A DNA stretch of 64,000 nucleotides from Lachnospiraceae bacterium (lineage in GTDB: Bacteria > Bacillota > Clostridia > Lachnospirales > Lachnospiraceae), in contig BLLW01000007.1 in assembly GCA_011959285.1 (NCBI GenBank), positions 1-64,000 on the forward strand, written 5' to 3'. Shown piece by piece: positions 42,309 to 51,229 of the stretch. The notes under the pieces were generated by a model. The model was not told where the DNA came from. It did no database searches and saw only the letters and a list, made by a program, of their open reading frames with translations. The translations under genes and the position numbers were made by a program. Position 1 is the stretch's first letter; the number at the start of each line of letters is the position of its first letter.

Positions 42309-42363
42309 GCTAAACACTGTTTCACTTTTTTGAATAGCAAAAAGGCTAAACATTGTTTCACTT
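42309..42363. repeat. Two 19-bp direct repeats at the truncation edge
   Basis: GCTAAACACTGTTTCACTT (42309-42327) recurs with one change at 42345-42363, a 36-base period, each preceded by an A-rich run. They sit beside the broken end of the nuclease gene. Confidence 0.55.
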
Positions 42364-42413
42364 ATTCGGTTATTATATGTCATATAGTGATTAATCGGAT
42401 CAACAAATATTTG

Positions 42414-43442
42414 TTATTCCAGCCGTTCAAGTTTCCCCTCTTCATAGTGTTTTAGTTCCTCCCGGATCATGCGTGCATTCTCATCCCATGATTCGTATTC
42501 TTCTTGTCCTCCTCTGTCTGGAATCTGGTCATAATAACTTAAAAAGTCCCCCAGGTAATCTGTAAACTTGCAGCTCCCCCAGTAGTTCAGGTGTGATTCA
42601 TCATTGAAATCTGTCTCAAAGTCAAAGCCGATGGAATCGTAATATTCATTATAATTGATGAACGTAACTCCTTCTTCCGCCGCGATTTCTGCAATTCTAT
42701 TGTAAGTGCGCTTATCCTCGGCTGTCATGATATACGGGATTACGATCAGTACCAGTTCACTGTCTTTTTCCTTTACATAGGAAATAATCTTGCGCAGGTA
42801 TTCCTCCGACTTAGGCGTCAGCCCGTCGTTCCGGTCTTCAGAGATATTTATCCTCTCCTGGGGTCTTTTGTTCCAGTAAGGAGTATATCCCTTAAATGCC
42901 TCTTTTTCCTGAATGTCCCAGAAAAAGCTGTTAAAGTCTTCCTCTTCTAAGTCGTCATACCGGCTGTGGTAAATTGCAAAGTCAGGAAAATATTGGGACA
43001 GCTTCTGGGGTTCCACACTCACGGAAAGCATCTGCAGTTTATTAAGTGAAAACTTCATTCCGTAAACATTTTCCGCCATAAAGTCATATTGATAATCGTC
43101 CTTAAATCTTGCAGGCGCATATAAATCCAAAAGGACCACCTTGGGCGTCTGGTATTTATATAGTTCTTTCAAATAATAATATGTGGTCCAGAGGGGCTGC
43201 TCCGCACAGCTGTAATCGTAGGATGCGATTCCATACTTTTCCCATAAAAGCCCCGTGTTGATGCCGCAATGGACATGACTGGTTCCCATCGCTGCCACAT
43301 CCACAGAATCCTTGGGCTGCCAGTATATTCCGGCACTCTGATTTACGCCGTGCCGGGATTTGATACTTAAAATACTGATACATAAATAAATTGTAACCAA
43401 AAATAATACTGCAAATCCTGCTCTGATAAAATTCTTTTTCAC
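42414..43442 (-). CDS. SGNH/DltD-like acyltransferase partner protein (second pair)
   Basis: A 342-residue protein with an N-terminal membrane segment (about 6-25) and an extracellular SGNH-like domain. AAMGTSHVHCGI carries a GTS nucleophile block and DESHLNYWGSCKF the Asp/His block. It follows an MBOAT gene, the usual partner for O-acylation of surface polymers. The likely start is GTG at 43442 with AAGGAG six bases before it, 22 bases after the MBOAT stop; longer readings would overlap the MBOAT gene. It is only distantly similar to the SGNH protein at 20673. Confidence 0.83.
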   Translation of the reverse strand: MKKNFIRAGFAVLFLVTIYLCISILSIKSRHGVNQSAGIYWQPKDSVDVAAMGTSHVHCGINTGLLWEKYGIASYDYSCAEQPLWTTYYYLKELYKYQTPKVVLLDLYAPARFKDDYQYDFMAENVYGMKFSLNKLQMLSVSVEPQKLSQYFPDFAIYHSRYDDLEEEDFNSFFWDIQEKEAFKGYTPYWNKRPQERINISEDRNDGLTPKSEEYLRKIISYVKEKDSELVLIVIPYIMTAEDKRTYNRIAEIAAEEGVTFINYNEYYDSIGFDFETDFNDESHLNYWGSCKFTDYLGDFLSYYDQIPDRGGQEEYESWDENARMIREELKHYEEGKLERLE

Positions 43443-43464
43443 TTTCCGCTCCTTATCCTGCTGC

Positions 43465-44901
43465 TCAAAACTGCATATAAATGAATTGTTCCGCATGATA
43501 TCCCGGACCATACATGCCAAACACAAAAATCGCAATGAGCAGGAGATAAAAGATAAGATATCGCACCGCATTCTGCTTTTGCTGAATCAGAACCGGTAAA
43601 TGAAGTTTTTTCCTTCTGCAGTACAGATCCACCCCCCAGACGATACAGATGCTTAGAATAATCAATGCGATCTCCACTTCATTCAGCTGCAGGTCCATTC
43701 TTGTCTGATTCCATGTTTCCGGATGAATCCCAGCAGTGAACATGGCGCCAATATACGTAAGCGCCGCTCCAAGATTGTCTGCTCTAAAAAAAATCCATGC
43801 AAATGCAACAGCAAGGAAGGTAAGCGTCCGTCCTCCTTTCACCTTCCATCCCTTCTGCCGCACAACTCCATCGATAACCGAATAGACTCCGTGCAAAAGC
43901 CCCCACACCACAAAGTTCAGTCCGGCGCCGTGCCACATGCCGCAAATTAAAAACACAATCATGGTGTTGATGCATTTTCTGACAAATCCCTTCCGGTTTC
44001 CTCCTAAAGGAATGTAAATATAGTCTCTAAGCCACGTGCTCAAAGAGACATGCCATCTGCGCCAGAAATCGGTGATATTTTCCGCAAGGTAAGGTCCCTT
44101 GAAATTTTCCGTCAGACGGATTCCAAAGATCCGGGCGCAGCCGATGGCAATATAAGAATATCCCGCGAAGTCACAATAAATCTGCATGGTATAGAAAAAA
44201 GCGCCCACGATCAGCCAGATACTGTCATACATAGACGGATCTGCAAAAATCTGATTTACCGTCACCGCCAGGCGGTCCGCCACCACCATTTTCATAAAGT
44301 AGCCCCACAACATATAGGTAAAGGCGGTGGACAGACGCCCCCTGTCCTTCAGCGTCACCTTGACCGGAGATTTAATCTGCGGCAGGAGATTCTCTTCTCT
44401 TTCAATGGGACCGCTCACCAGCTTGGGGAAAAAGGCAAGGTAACAGCTCAGATACACAAAGTTCTTTTCCGCAGAACTTTTTTCTTTATAAATATCAATC
44501 AAGTAACCGATTGCCTGAAACAGGTAGAAAGACAATCCGATGGGCATAATCAGATTGCTTAACAAACTTTCCTTTGCCCTTCCTCCCCAATCAGCCGCCC
44601 GCAGGAAAGAAGGTATATATTTATAAAAACACAGGATGAAAACATAAGCAGCCACTACTGCCTGCAGGCAGATTTTCCCTCTGCTTTTTTTGCCCTCAAC
44701 TAATAATTTTTCAATTTTCCTTCCTGCCGCCCATGTGCTGAAAGAAATCACCACAAGTACCAGCAAGGAACGCCAGTCCAGCCACCCACAGACCGCGTAA
44801 CTTGCCGCCAGCAGAAATGCCGGACGCCACTTTACAGGCAGCGCAAAAAACAATGCCACAACGATTCCCAAAAAAACGGGAAATACCATTGACACAAACA
44901 A
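43465..44901 (-). CDS. MBOAT family O-acyltransferase (second pair)
   Basis: A 478-residue polytopic AlgI/DltB-type protein. FFPKLVSGPIEREENLLPQ (158-176), FWRRWHVSLSTWLRDYIYIPLGGN (279-302, His284) and the catalytic MWHGAG (His324) are all present; this is closer to the textbook AlgI pattern than the first MBOAT. The start is probably TTG at 44901, since AGGAGG lies eight bases before it, while the ATG four codons later is 20 bases away. It forms a two-gene unit with the SGNH protein downstream. Confidence 0.93.
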   Translation of the reverse strand: MFVSMVFPVFLGIVVALFFALPVKWRPAFLLAASYAVCGWLDWRSLLVLVVISFSTWAAGRKIEKLLVEGKKSRGKICLQAVVAAYVFILCFYKYIPSFLRAADWGGRAKESLLSNLIMPIGLSFYLFQAIGYLIDIYKEKSSAEKNFVYLSCYLAFFPKLVSGPIEREENLLPQIKSPVKVTLKDRGRLSTAFTYMLWGYFMKMVVADRLAVTVNQIFADPSMYDSIWLIVGAFFYTMQIYCDFAGYSYIAIGCARIFGIRLTENFKGPYLAENITDFWRRWHVSLSTWLRDYIYIPLGGNRKGFVRKCINTMIVFLICGMWHGAGLNFVVWGLLHGVYSVIDGVVRQKGWKVKGGRTLTFLAVAFAWIFFRADNLGAALTYIGAMFTAGIHPETWNQTRMDLQLNEVEIALIILSICIVWGVDLYCRRKKLHLPVLIQQKQNAVRYLIFYLLLIAIFVFGMYGPGYHAEQFIYMQF

Positions 44902-45101
44902 GACTTCCGCCTCCTATCATTCACTTTTTGTCTACTTTCACGTCCCTTTGCCTGCCGCCCGTCTTCTCACAAAAAAGGAGTTTCCGCATGCCGCTGCAAT
45001 GCACCTGCATCACGCTCTGATGCGCAAAAGCCTTTTCCTTAAAAGCTTGGCTTTAACACAAACTGATTTCTCAAAAACCAACGCTCGTTACATCTAACGT
45101 T

Positions 45102-45110
45102 AGTATAACA
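45102..45110 (-). promoter_or_regulatory. Extended -10 element for the MBOAT/SGNH unit
   Basis: TGT TATACT on the minus strand (-10 at 45102-45107) begins directly at the end of the terminator T tract; no good -35 is seen. The transcript would have a leader of about 190 bases (44902-45095) that holds no gene I can support. Confidence 0.4.
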
Positions 45111-45137
45111 AAAAAGAAGCCTTTTTATAGACTTCTT
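45108..45137 (-). terminator. Intrinsic terminator of the eight-gene glycan operon
   Basis: AAGAAGTC (45130-45137) pairs with GGCTTCTT (45114-45121) around an 8-base loop, followed by TTTTTT on the minus strand, 54 bases after the stop of the 722-residue GT-C gene. Confidence 0.75.
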
Positions 45138-45190
45138 TTCCAAAATTAAGAAATATTCAAGAAATATTAAGAATCGCTTCATCTCTTAGC

Positions 45191-47359
45191 TTATTTGAGG
45201 GAAAGCACCAGAAACGCTTCGTCTTCCCGCCTTTCTGTGGCGGCACGCATAAGCCAGCCGCTCACGCTCTCATCATATTCCCCCGACTCTAACATTGCCT
45301 CTGCAAACTCTGCGCGGATGCACAGATAATCCGATCCGTAATAAGTATTTTGGATATCCGAGAGCGTATCTGCCGGACTGATGATTCCATCCACCACGTC
45401 CGGTCGGTAATAAGACGACCTAAAATCAATATCATTGAAAATAATAACAGATTTTTCAGGTATTTCTGCATATGCCTCTTCCCACTGACTGCACAGCTGT
45501 GCATAATAACCCTCTTCCCGGCTCATGCCTCCGTTTTCAAAGACAGACACAACTGCAATGAGCACAATTGCGCTGACTGCCCCTGCAAAAAAGCAAAGCC
45601 CTTTTTTTCCTTTGACGTAGGGCAGCAAAAGCCCGATCAGCCCAATGCACATAAGGAAGCTTGCCGGCTCAAAGAAGCGGAAGTAAAAGGTATCCATGGA
45701 AGAAAAATAGCGGATTCCTGTAAAGATCACATAATATGATGCCGCCATGGTGATCAGCACCGACTCTCTGGTAAAGCGCCTGCAGTTTCTGCCTATGAAC
45801 CATAGAAGACCCACGAAGACGATTACCAGAACAAATACTTTCATATGATGCGGGAACCCTTCTATGAGTTCCGGCACCTGCAGGGAAAAGACGTTGAAAA
45901 TCTCCGTCAGAAGACTGTCGATCAGGTCATTGGTCAGCTTCTCGTAGTCATCCCACCACATCGTCCTGCTGACCCCGGATGCCATGCCGTTCATCACCTT
46001 ATTCATCAAAAGATAGCCCATCCCCAGGCTCCCTGAGACAAATGCCGTGACGGTGAGCCCCGCTGCCTTCTTCAGCACCTTTTTATCCCGTCTCTTAAAA
46101 TAATCATTAAACAGGAGCAGGAGATATCCTCCCACCACAATCCACACATAAATACCGAAATATCTGGTGAGGAAACAACACAGCCCTAAAACGCCCAGCA
46201 GCACGAACCATTTTACCCCTGCATCCTCTTCACCCAATATTTTGGCAAGTACAAGCGCGAACCCCAGCATGAACAGCATAAAGGGGATCTCGCTCCAGGT
46301 ATAATAGGCAAGGTTCAAAAAGCCTATATTCGTCAGGCACAGGGCGTACACCCAGGCATCCTTTTTAAAACACCCCCGCAGCACCAGCAGAATGCCCCCT
46401 GTAAGAATCATAGTCAAAATCTTGGACGCAAGATAGGCATTTACCTTCGTCACTGCCATGACCAGCGCGATCATTGCCGGATAAAGAATGGGCCAGTTGG
46501 CAAACCAGGAATCATATCCCGCCATTCGATCATAGGCAAACCCATTCCCATTTGCCAGATTCACCGCCTCCCGCAGATACCCCGCAGAGTCGGAAGAGAT
46601 ATATACCCCTTTTAAGTAAGCCCTTGCATAAATGCTGACACAGATTGCGGCAAACAAAAGCACCAGAAATAGATCATTTCCGTATTTCCCGAAAAATGCA
46701 CCCAGGGGAATCCGCCTGATCCGGTTCCACACATTTCCAAACCCTGCAAACACGCCTGCCAGTGCAAAAATCGTCAGCAAAATGCAAAACGGCACTGAAT
46801 AATATAAAATTTCCCCATAAGTGACTTTCGTCTCCTCCACCAGATCCACGCCCAGAGAGATTCCGCAGTCCGCCGTCTCTCCCTTCTTTACAACAACCTC
46901 CTCAAAAGGAAGCGCCTGCGCTCCCTCAAAGGGAACCTGCATAAAATAGGGTTCGCTTCCGTCTGCAAGGATGGACACCAGATAAGATTCCCCTTCTGCC
47001 ATACGCATATCCGCAGGAACCAGGAACCATTTCCCAGGTGTAATCGTCTCCACCGGTATGACCTGATTCACCAGCAAATTAGATGCTTCATCCGTCACGG
47101 CGATACGGACCGTTCCCCTGCTCTCCTCTGAAAGGTTGACCATCAACAGCTTAAGACCGCCCACCCAGATATCTTTCTTCGCCGTGAGCGTGACTTCTAA
47201 GGGCACCTTTTCCTCACATTCCACGTACACTGGTTCTTCCTTGATCTGAGGAAGGACCTCTGTGGTTTTTTGCCCGTTTTGCGCGGTATGATTCAAAAAG
47301 AGCATGGCTCCGGCAAATAAAATCATGATTCCCGCTGCCGCAAATATTTTTTTCATCAT
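45191..47359 (-). CDS. Large GT-C fold membrane glycosyltransferase-like protein
   Basis: A 722-residue protein. A signal anchor (about 5-24) is followed by an extracellular beta-sandwich (about 30-180), a helix at about 185-207, then about 10 further membrane segments and a soluble C-terminal part (about 610-722). The loop after the first helix of the core has GVYISSDSAGYLREAVNLANG (near 252-272), the GT39-like position of a catalytic Asp. It would add a lipid-linked sugar outside the membrane; the beta domain may bind the acceptor. It is the last gene of the operon that begins at 54888. Confidence 0.85.
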   Translation of the reverse strand: MMKKIFAAAGIMILFAGAMLFLNHTAQNGQKTTEVLPQIKEEPVYVECEEKVPLEVTLTAKKDIWVGGLKLLMVNLSEESRGTVRIAVTDEASNLLVNQVIPVETITPGKWFLVPADMRMAEGESYLVSILADGSEPYFMQVPFEGAQALPFEEVVVKKGETADCGISLGVDLVEETKVTYGEILYYSVPFCILLTIFALAGVFAGFGNVWNRIRRIPLGAFFGKYGNDLFLVLLFAAICVSIYARAYLKGVYISSDSAGYLREAVNLANGNGFAYDRMAGYDSWFANWPILYPAMIALVMAVTKVNAYLASKILTMILTGGILLVLRGCFKKDAWVYALCLTNIGFLNLAYYTWSEIPFMLFMLGFALVLAKILGEEDAGVKWFVLLGVLGLCCFLTRYFGIYVWIVVGGYLLLLFNDYFKRRDKKVLKKAAGLTVTAFVSGSLGMGYLLMNKVMNGMASGVSRTMWWDDYEKLTNDLIDSLLTEIFNVFSLQVPELIEGFPHHMKVFVLVIVFVGLLWFIGRNCRRFTRESVLITMAASYYVIFTGIRYFSSMDTFYFRFFEPASFLMCIGLIGLLLPYVKGKKGLCFFAGAVSAIVLIAVVSVFENGGMSREEGYYAQLCSQWEEAYAEIPEKSVIIFNDIDFRSSYYRPDVVDGIISPADTLSDIQNTYYGSDYLCIRAEFAEAMLESGEYDESVSGWLMRAATERREDEAFLVLSLK

Positions 47360-47382
47360 CGCTTCTATTCTCCTAAATCCAT

Positions 47383-48600
47383 CTAGCCTATCTTTTCTGC
47401 CAGATCCATTGCCCGCTCCACCACCACATCGGAATTATAGTGACAGTGCTCACCCCAGCGTCCCAAACCGTAAACCTTTCTCGTTTCTCCGAATGCAAGC
47501 AGATGTTTCATGATTTCAGGTTTGTCAACAGTATTGACGGGATAGGCATATGGGTTGACATAGCGGTAATGCTCATCCTGTGCCGGAAACATTTCTACCC
47601 GCTCCAGCCTGGTCTCCGTCCAGTATCCCCTGCTGCCCTTAAAGAAATTATGGCGCACCAGAATCCTATGGCAGGGAATCTGCGGATCCGGCAGATAAAT
47701 CCACTGTGCAGGCGTATCCAGATTTTCCCCTCTGTACCGGGTCTCCACCGCGCTTGTTCTCAGCTTCCTTACGGCGGATACAAGCTCCCGCGGCATTCCC
47801 TTTATTTCTTCAAATTCCATCCACGGAATCGTAGTGATGATCTTATCCCCCTGAAAGTGCTCTCCCGATTTTGTGCATACCCTGCGGGTATCAAAATCAA
47901 TTTCCTTTATATCCGCCCCATAGCATACCCTGGGCGCAAGCGCCTGTGCCATCCGAAGCCATACCTCGCCATAGCCGTAATGTTTCGGATAATAAAAACG
48001 GGCGTGCCCGGGCTGTGTGCCGTAGGGCTCTCTCATCAGACAAGACCGCAAGGTCTCCTCAAAACTCACATCCGGCAGTTTTTCCAGCCAGTAGGTCCCC
48101 AGCATATCCAAGTCTTCCCCGAACATCTTCTGATTATAGGGAAGCATATAATCCTCTGCAATCTTCTCCCCCAGCTTCCATACGATCCAATCCGTAAACT
48201 TATCCGGCATCTTTCTGCCGCTGTTACACCCCGCCCGTGCTATGGAAGACAGATAGGCAATCTGCTCCTCGATTCCAAACTGCCAGATATTGGCTTCCAT
48301 GGGATGACCCACCACCGCGCCCCCAACTGCAATGCGGCTGTCCCTTGTAAAGAGATTCCATTCCTCCCTTTCCATGAACCGGAACAGAAATTCCGTCACC
48401 TTAGGTCTCTTCACATCCAGAAAGTGCCCGCCGCCGACGTCAAAAGGACTTTCGTCCACCATGACAGACCGACAAAGCCCTCCTGCCTCATTTTCCTTTT
48501 CCAGAAGGAGAAAAGAGTCCTCCCCCTTCTCCTTCAGCCTGTGGGCAAAGGAAAGCCCTGCCGGTCCTGCACCCAAAATCAGATATTTTACATTCTCCAT
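47383..48600 (-). CDS. FAD-dependent amine-oxidase/UGM-like oxidoreductase
   Basis: A 405-residue flavoprotein with GAGPAGLSFAHRL (10-22), a second-strand acidic LLEKENEAGGLCRS and FDVGGGHFLDVKRP. The end, GLGRWGEHCHYNSDVVVERA, is the FAD-contact motif of this group. The fold suggests a UDP-galactopyranose-mutase-like or desaturase reaction on a sugar or prenyl substrate; neither is proven. RBS GAGG lies eight bases upstream. It lies between a GT-C gene and a GT2 gene in the eight-gene operon. Confidence 0.87.
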   Translation of the reverse strand: MENVKYLILGAGPAGLSFAHRLKEKGEDSFLLLEKENEAGGLCRSVMVDESPFDVGGGHFLDVKRPKVTEFLFRFMEREEWNLFTRDSRIAVGGAVVGHPMEANIWQFGIEEQIAYLSSIARAGCNSGRKMPDKFTDWIVWKLGEKIAEDYMLPYNQKMFGEDLDMLGTYWLEKLPDVSFEETLRSCLMREPYGTQPGHARFYYPKHYGYGEVWLRMAQALAPRVCYGADIKEIDFDTRRVCTKSGEHFQGDKIITTIPWMEFEEIKGMPRELVSAVRKLRTSAVETRYRGENLDTPAQWIYLPDPQIPCHRILVRHNFFKGSRGYWTETRLERVEMFPAQDEHYRYVNPYAYPVNTVDKPEIMKHLLAFGETRKVYGLGRWGEHCHYNSDVVVERAMDLAEKIG

Positions 48601-48615
48601 CCCGATTTCCTCATC

Positions 48616-49329
48616 TTATTTTTTCCACACAAAAGGCTCATGTCTGCGCAGCATGAACAAGATTTTCAGCGCTTCTAAAACAGAACTCCCCTTTAAGCTG
48701 GAAGCGCTCCCCACATAATGAATGGGAACCTCAACGGTATGAAAGCCCCTGCAGTAATAGCGCATTTCCGTCTGATACATATGTCCTCTTGAAAGGAATG
48801 CATCCAGATTCATTTTTTCAAGAATCTGTCGCTGGAATCCTTCAAATCCGCTGGTCATATCCTTTAACTTTGTCCCTAAAACCAAATTGGACAGATAGGT
48901 GCCGCCCTGGCTAAGCACCCTGCGGTACAGGGGCTGCTCCCTCATGGAGCCTCCCTGGATGAACCGGGATCCCCACACACAGTCGTACCCCTCCTCCAGC
49001 CGCTGAATAAACTGGTAAAGCTCTGACGGGAGATGACTTCCCCCTCCATCCATCTCGATGATCCACTCAGCCCCGTCTAAAAGCGCCTGCCTGAATCCCT
49101 CCAGATAGCAGGTAATGACCCCTTTGGACTCCTTATGGAAAATACACCTTACCTTATCGCTGACCTTTTCCCTTTCCCGTATGATCTCCTCCGTGCGGTC
49201 TTTGGAATAGCTGTCGATTACCGGGTATATGTATAAATTATCATAGGGCAGCGCCAGAATTTCATCCAGGATCTGCCCCATTGTACTTTCTTCATTTGCC
49301 ACAGGCATGACAATAATCGTTTTTTTCAT
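48616..49329 (-). CDS. GT2 glycosyltransferase, polyprenol-phosphate-sugar synthase type
   Basis: A 237-residue soluble GT-A enzyme of the DPM1-like class. IIVMPVANEESTM opens the domain, YPVIDSYSKDRTEE follows, and the metal motif is EMDGGGSH. FQRQILEKMNLDAFLSRGHMYQTEM is the usual family helix region. It probably makes a prenyl-phosphate sugar for the GT-C enzymes of this operon. The start at 49329 is preferred (GAGG six bases before); an earlier frame extension would overlap the aminotransferase gene. Confidence 0.88.
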   Translation of the reverse strand: MKKTIIVMPVANEESTMGQILDEILALPYDNLYIYPVIDSYSKDRTEEIIREREKVSDKVRCIFHKESKGVITCYLEGFRQALLDGAEWIIEMDGGGSHLPSELYQFIQRLEEGYDCVWGSRFIQGGSMREQPLYRRVLSQGGTYLSNLVLGTKLKDMTSGFEGFQRQILEKMNLDAFLSRGHMYQTEMRYYCRGFHTVEVPIHYVGSASSLKGSSVLEALKILFMLRRHEPFVWKK

Positions 49330-49358
49330 TCCCACCCTCATTTGTCCTGATTTTGTTC

Positions 49359-50456
49359 TTACGCCTGATACTGATTGCAGGCATCGATCACCATGGATAC
49401 CTCTTCCTCCGTCATCTCCGGGAACAGGGGCAGCGTCACGCAATGGCTTGCCAGATATTCCGCATTGGGACAGTCTCCCTTCTGATACCCCAGATCAGCA
49501 TACGCCTTCTGCAGATGGCAGGGCACCGGATAATGCTTGTTGCACTCCATCCCCTTCTGCTCCATATAGGCAATGAGATCGTCCGGGTCATCCACCGTGA
49601 CTACAAACAGATGGAACACCGGGTCCGTGTTCTCTGGATGCGCCTGCATGGTAATCCTTGGATTCGTGATTTCCCTTATATAGCGCCTGCCGATCTCCCT
49701 GCGGCGCGCCGTCCATTGGGGCAGATATTGAAGACTCACGCTAAGGACGGCTCCCTGCAGTCCCTCCAGCCTGTAATTATATCCAATTACATCATGATAA
49801 TACCTGACCTGACACCCCTGGTTCTTAAAGGTGGTGATGGCGTCAAAATATTCCTTTTTATAGCAGGTAACGCTCCCCCCTTCCCCGAAGGCGTACAGAT
49901 TCTTACCTGGATAAAAACTAAAACACCCCAGTTCTCCCAGGCTTCCTGCCATTTTTCCTTCATAAAGGGCGCCGTGTGCCTGGGCACAGTCCTCCACCAC
50001 ATAAAGCCCGTGCTTATCGGCGATTTCCTTCACCCTGCCAAATGCAAAGGGCTGACCGTATAAATGGACGCCTATGATTGCCTTGGTCCTGTCCGTGATC
50101 TTTTCCTCAATCCTGTCAGGATCGATTTCCCATGTGTCCGCCGTGCAGTCCACAAACACCGGAACCGCTCCTGTATATGTGACGCCCCATGCCGTTGCAA
50201 TATACGTGTTGGCAGGCACGATCACCTCGTCCCCCGGTCCGATTCCCAGCGCCATCATGGCACAGTGCAGGGCGGAGGTTCCGTTGTTGACCCCTGCCGC
50301 ATAGGGAACGCCGCAGTACGCGGCAAACTCCCGGTCAAACTGATCCGCAAACCGTCCCCCCGAAAAAGCAGTCTCCTCGCAGACCGCCTCGATTGCCGCC
50401 ATGTACTCTTTTTTATGCTTCTTAAAATCCCTCGTCAAATCAATTCTCTTTAACAT
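49359..50456 (-). CDS. DegT/DnrJ/EryC1-type PLP aminotransferase
   Basis: A 365-residue sugar aminotransferase. NNGTSALHCAM (57-67) binds the cofactor phosphate, EDCAQAHGA (155-163) contacts the pyridine ring, and FYPGKNLYAFGEGG (181-194) holds the Schiff-base Lys185. It should put an amino group on a keto nucleotide sugar, such as the 4-keto product of RfbB; the real substrate is unknown. RBS GGAGGAG precedes the ATG. Its presence implies that an amino sugar is part of the product of this operon. Confidence 0.94.
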   Translation of the reverse strand: MLKRIDLTRDFKKHKKEYMAAIEAVCEETAFSGGRFADQFDREFAAYCGVPYAAGVNNGTSALHCAMMALGIGPGDEVIVPANTYIATAWGVTYTGAVPVFVDCTADTWEIDPDRIEEKITDRTKAIIGVHLYGQPFAFGRVKEIADKHGLYVVEDCAQAHGALYEGKMAGSLGELGCFSFYPGKNLYAFGEGGSVTCYKKEYFDAITTFKNQGCQVRYYHDVIGYNYRLEGLQGAVLSVSLQYLPQWTARRREIGRRYIREITNPRITMQAHPENTDPVFHLFVVTVDDPDDLIAYMEQKGMECNKHYPVPCHLQKAYADLGYQKGDCPNAEYLASHCVTLPLFPEMTEEEVSMVIDACNQYQA

Positions 50457-50485
50457 ACTCTCCTCCGTCTTGAACCCGCCTGAAA

Positions 50486-51229
50486 TTATTTACGTCTGTC
50501 TTCCTGTCTGAACGTCTTTTTCAGCCTGTAAATCTGTACCAGATAATTTTTAATGGTCTTCCACACCTTCACCGTAGTATTGTAATCTTCCTGCCACTCC
50601 ACGGGCATGTCATAAATCACCACGCCCATGCGCTCCGCCCGCAGCAGAAATTCTATGGTATAAAACCAGCCATTGTCATTGCCGCTTGCCGCCACCAGCT
50701 TTTCCGCCGTCTCTTTTCGCAGAAAGGTAAAGCCGCACACCGCATCCGTCGCTTTCATATGAAAAATCGTCTTAAGCAAAAACACCAGCCCCATGGATGT
50801 GATCTTGCGGTACCATTTACGCCCCCTGGTATCGGACTCTTTGCTGAACCGGCTTCCGTTTACATATTCCAGTTCCGGTCTATCCTTAAACAACTCTATG
50901 GTCCGTCCTAAATACTTGATATCCGTGGACAGATCGATGTCCATATATCCCACAAGGGCACATTCATTTAAAGCAATTCCTTTTCGAAAGGCGACGCCTA
51001 CGCCCCGCTCTCTCACCCTTACATAAGTCACCTCAGGATATTTCTCTTCCAGCGCCTTCCCGATTTCAGGGGTTTCATCCTCCGAACCGTTATCCAGAAT
51101 CGTAAGACAGTAAGGAACCGAAACATTTTCCCTCAGATATGCCATGGTCCTGTCGATGCCGTTCTGCAGCCGCAACCGCTCATTCAGCACCGGAAACAAT
51201 AAATTGATGGATAGTTGTTCTGTACTCAT
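50486..51229 (-). CDS. GT2 glycosyltransferase, DPM-like
   Basis: A 247-residue soluble GT-A enzyme. INLLFPVLNERLRL (8-21), TILDNGSEDETPE and YMDIDLSTDI (near 94-103) are the nucleotide and metal motifs of prenol-phosphate glycosyltransferases. ATDAVCGFTFLRKET follows. It lacks the C-terminal membrane helices found in the next protein. It overlaps the upstream GT2 gene by four bases (ATGA), so the two are translationally coupled and may form a complex. Confidence 0.9.
   Translation of the reverse strand: MSTEQLSINLLFPVLNERLRLQNGIDRTMAYLRENVSVPYCLTILDNGSEDETPEIGKALEEKYPEVTYVRVRERGVGVAFRKGIALNECALVGYMDIDLSTDIKYLGRTIELFKDRPELEYVNGSRFSKESDTRGRKWYRKITSMGLVFLLKTIFHMKATDAVCGFTFLRKETAEKLVAASGNDNGWFYTIEFLLRAERMGVVIYDMPVEWQEDYNTTVKVWKTIKNYLVQIYRLKKTFRQEDRRK

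Noticed and set aside
42309-42363. Possible mini CRISPR array
   Set aside because: There are only two repeat copies with a 17-base gap, no cas genes and no further units.
44902-45101. Riboswitch or leader peptide upstream of the second MBOAT gene
   Set aside because: The leader is about 190 bases, but I could not find a recognisable aptamer, anti-terminator or leader ORF with an RBS.
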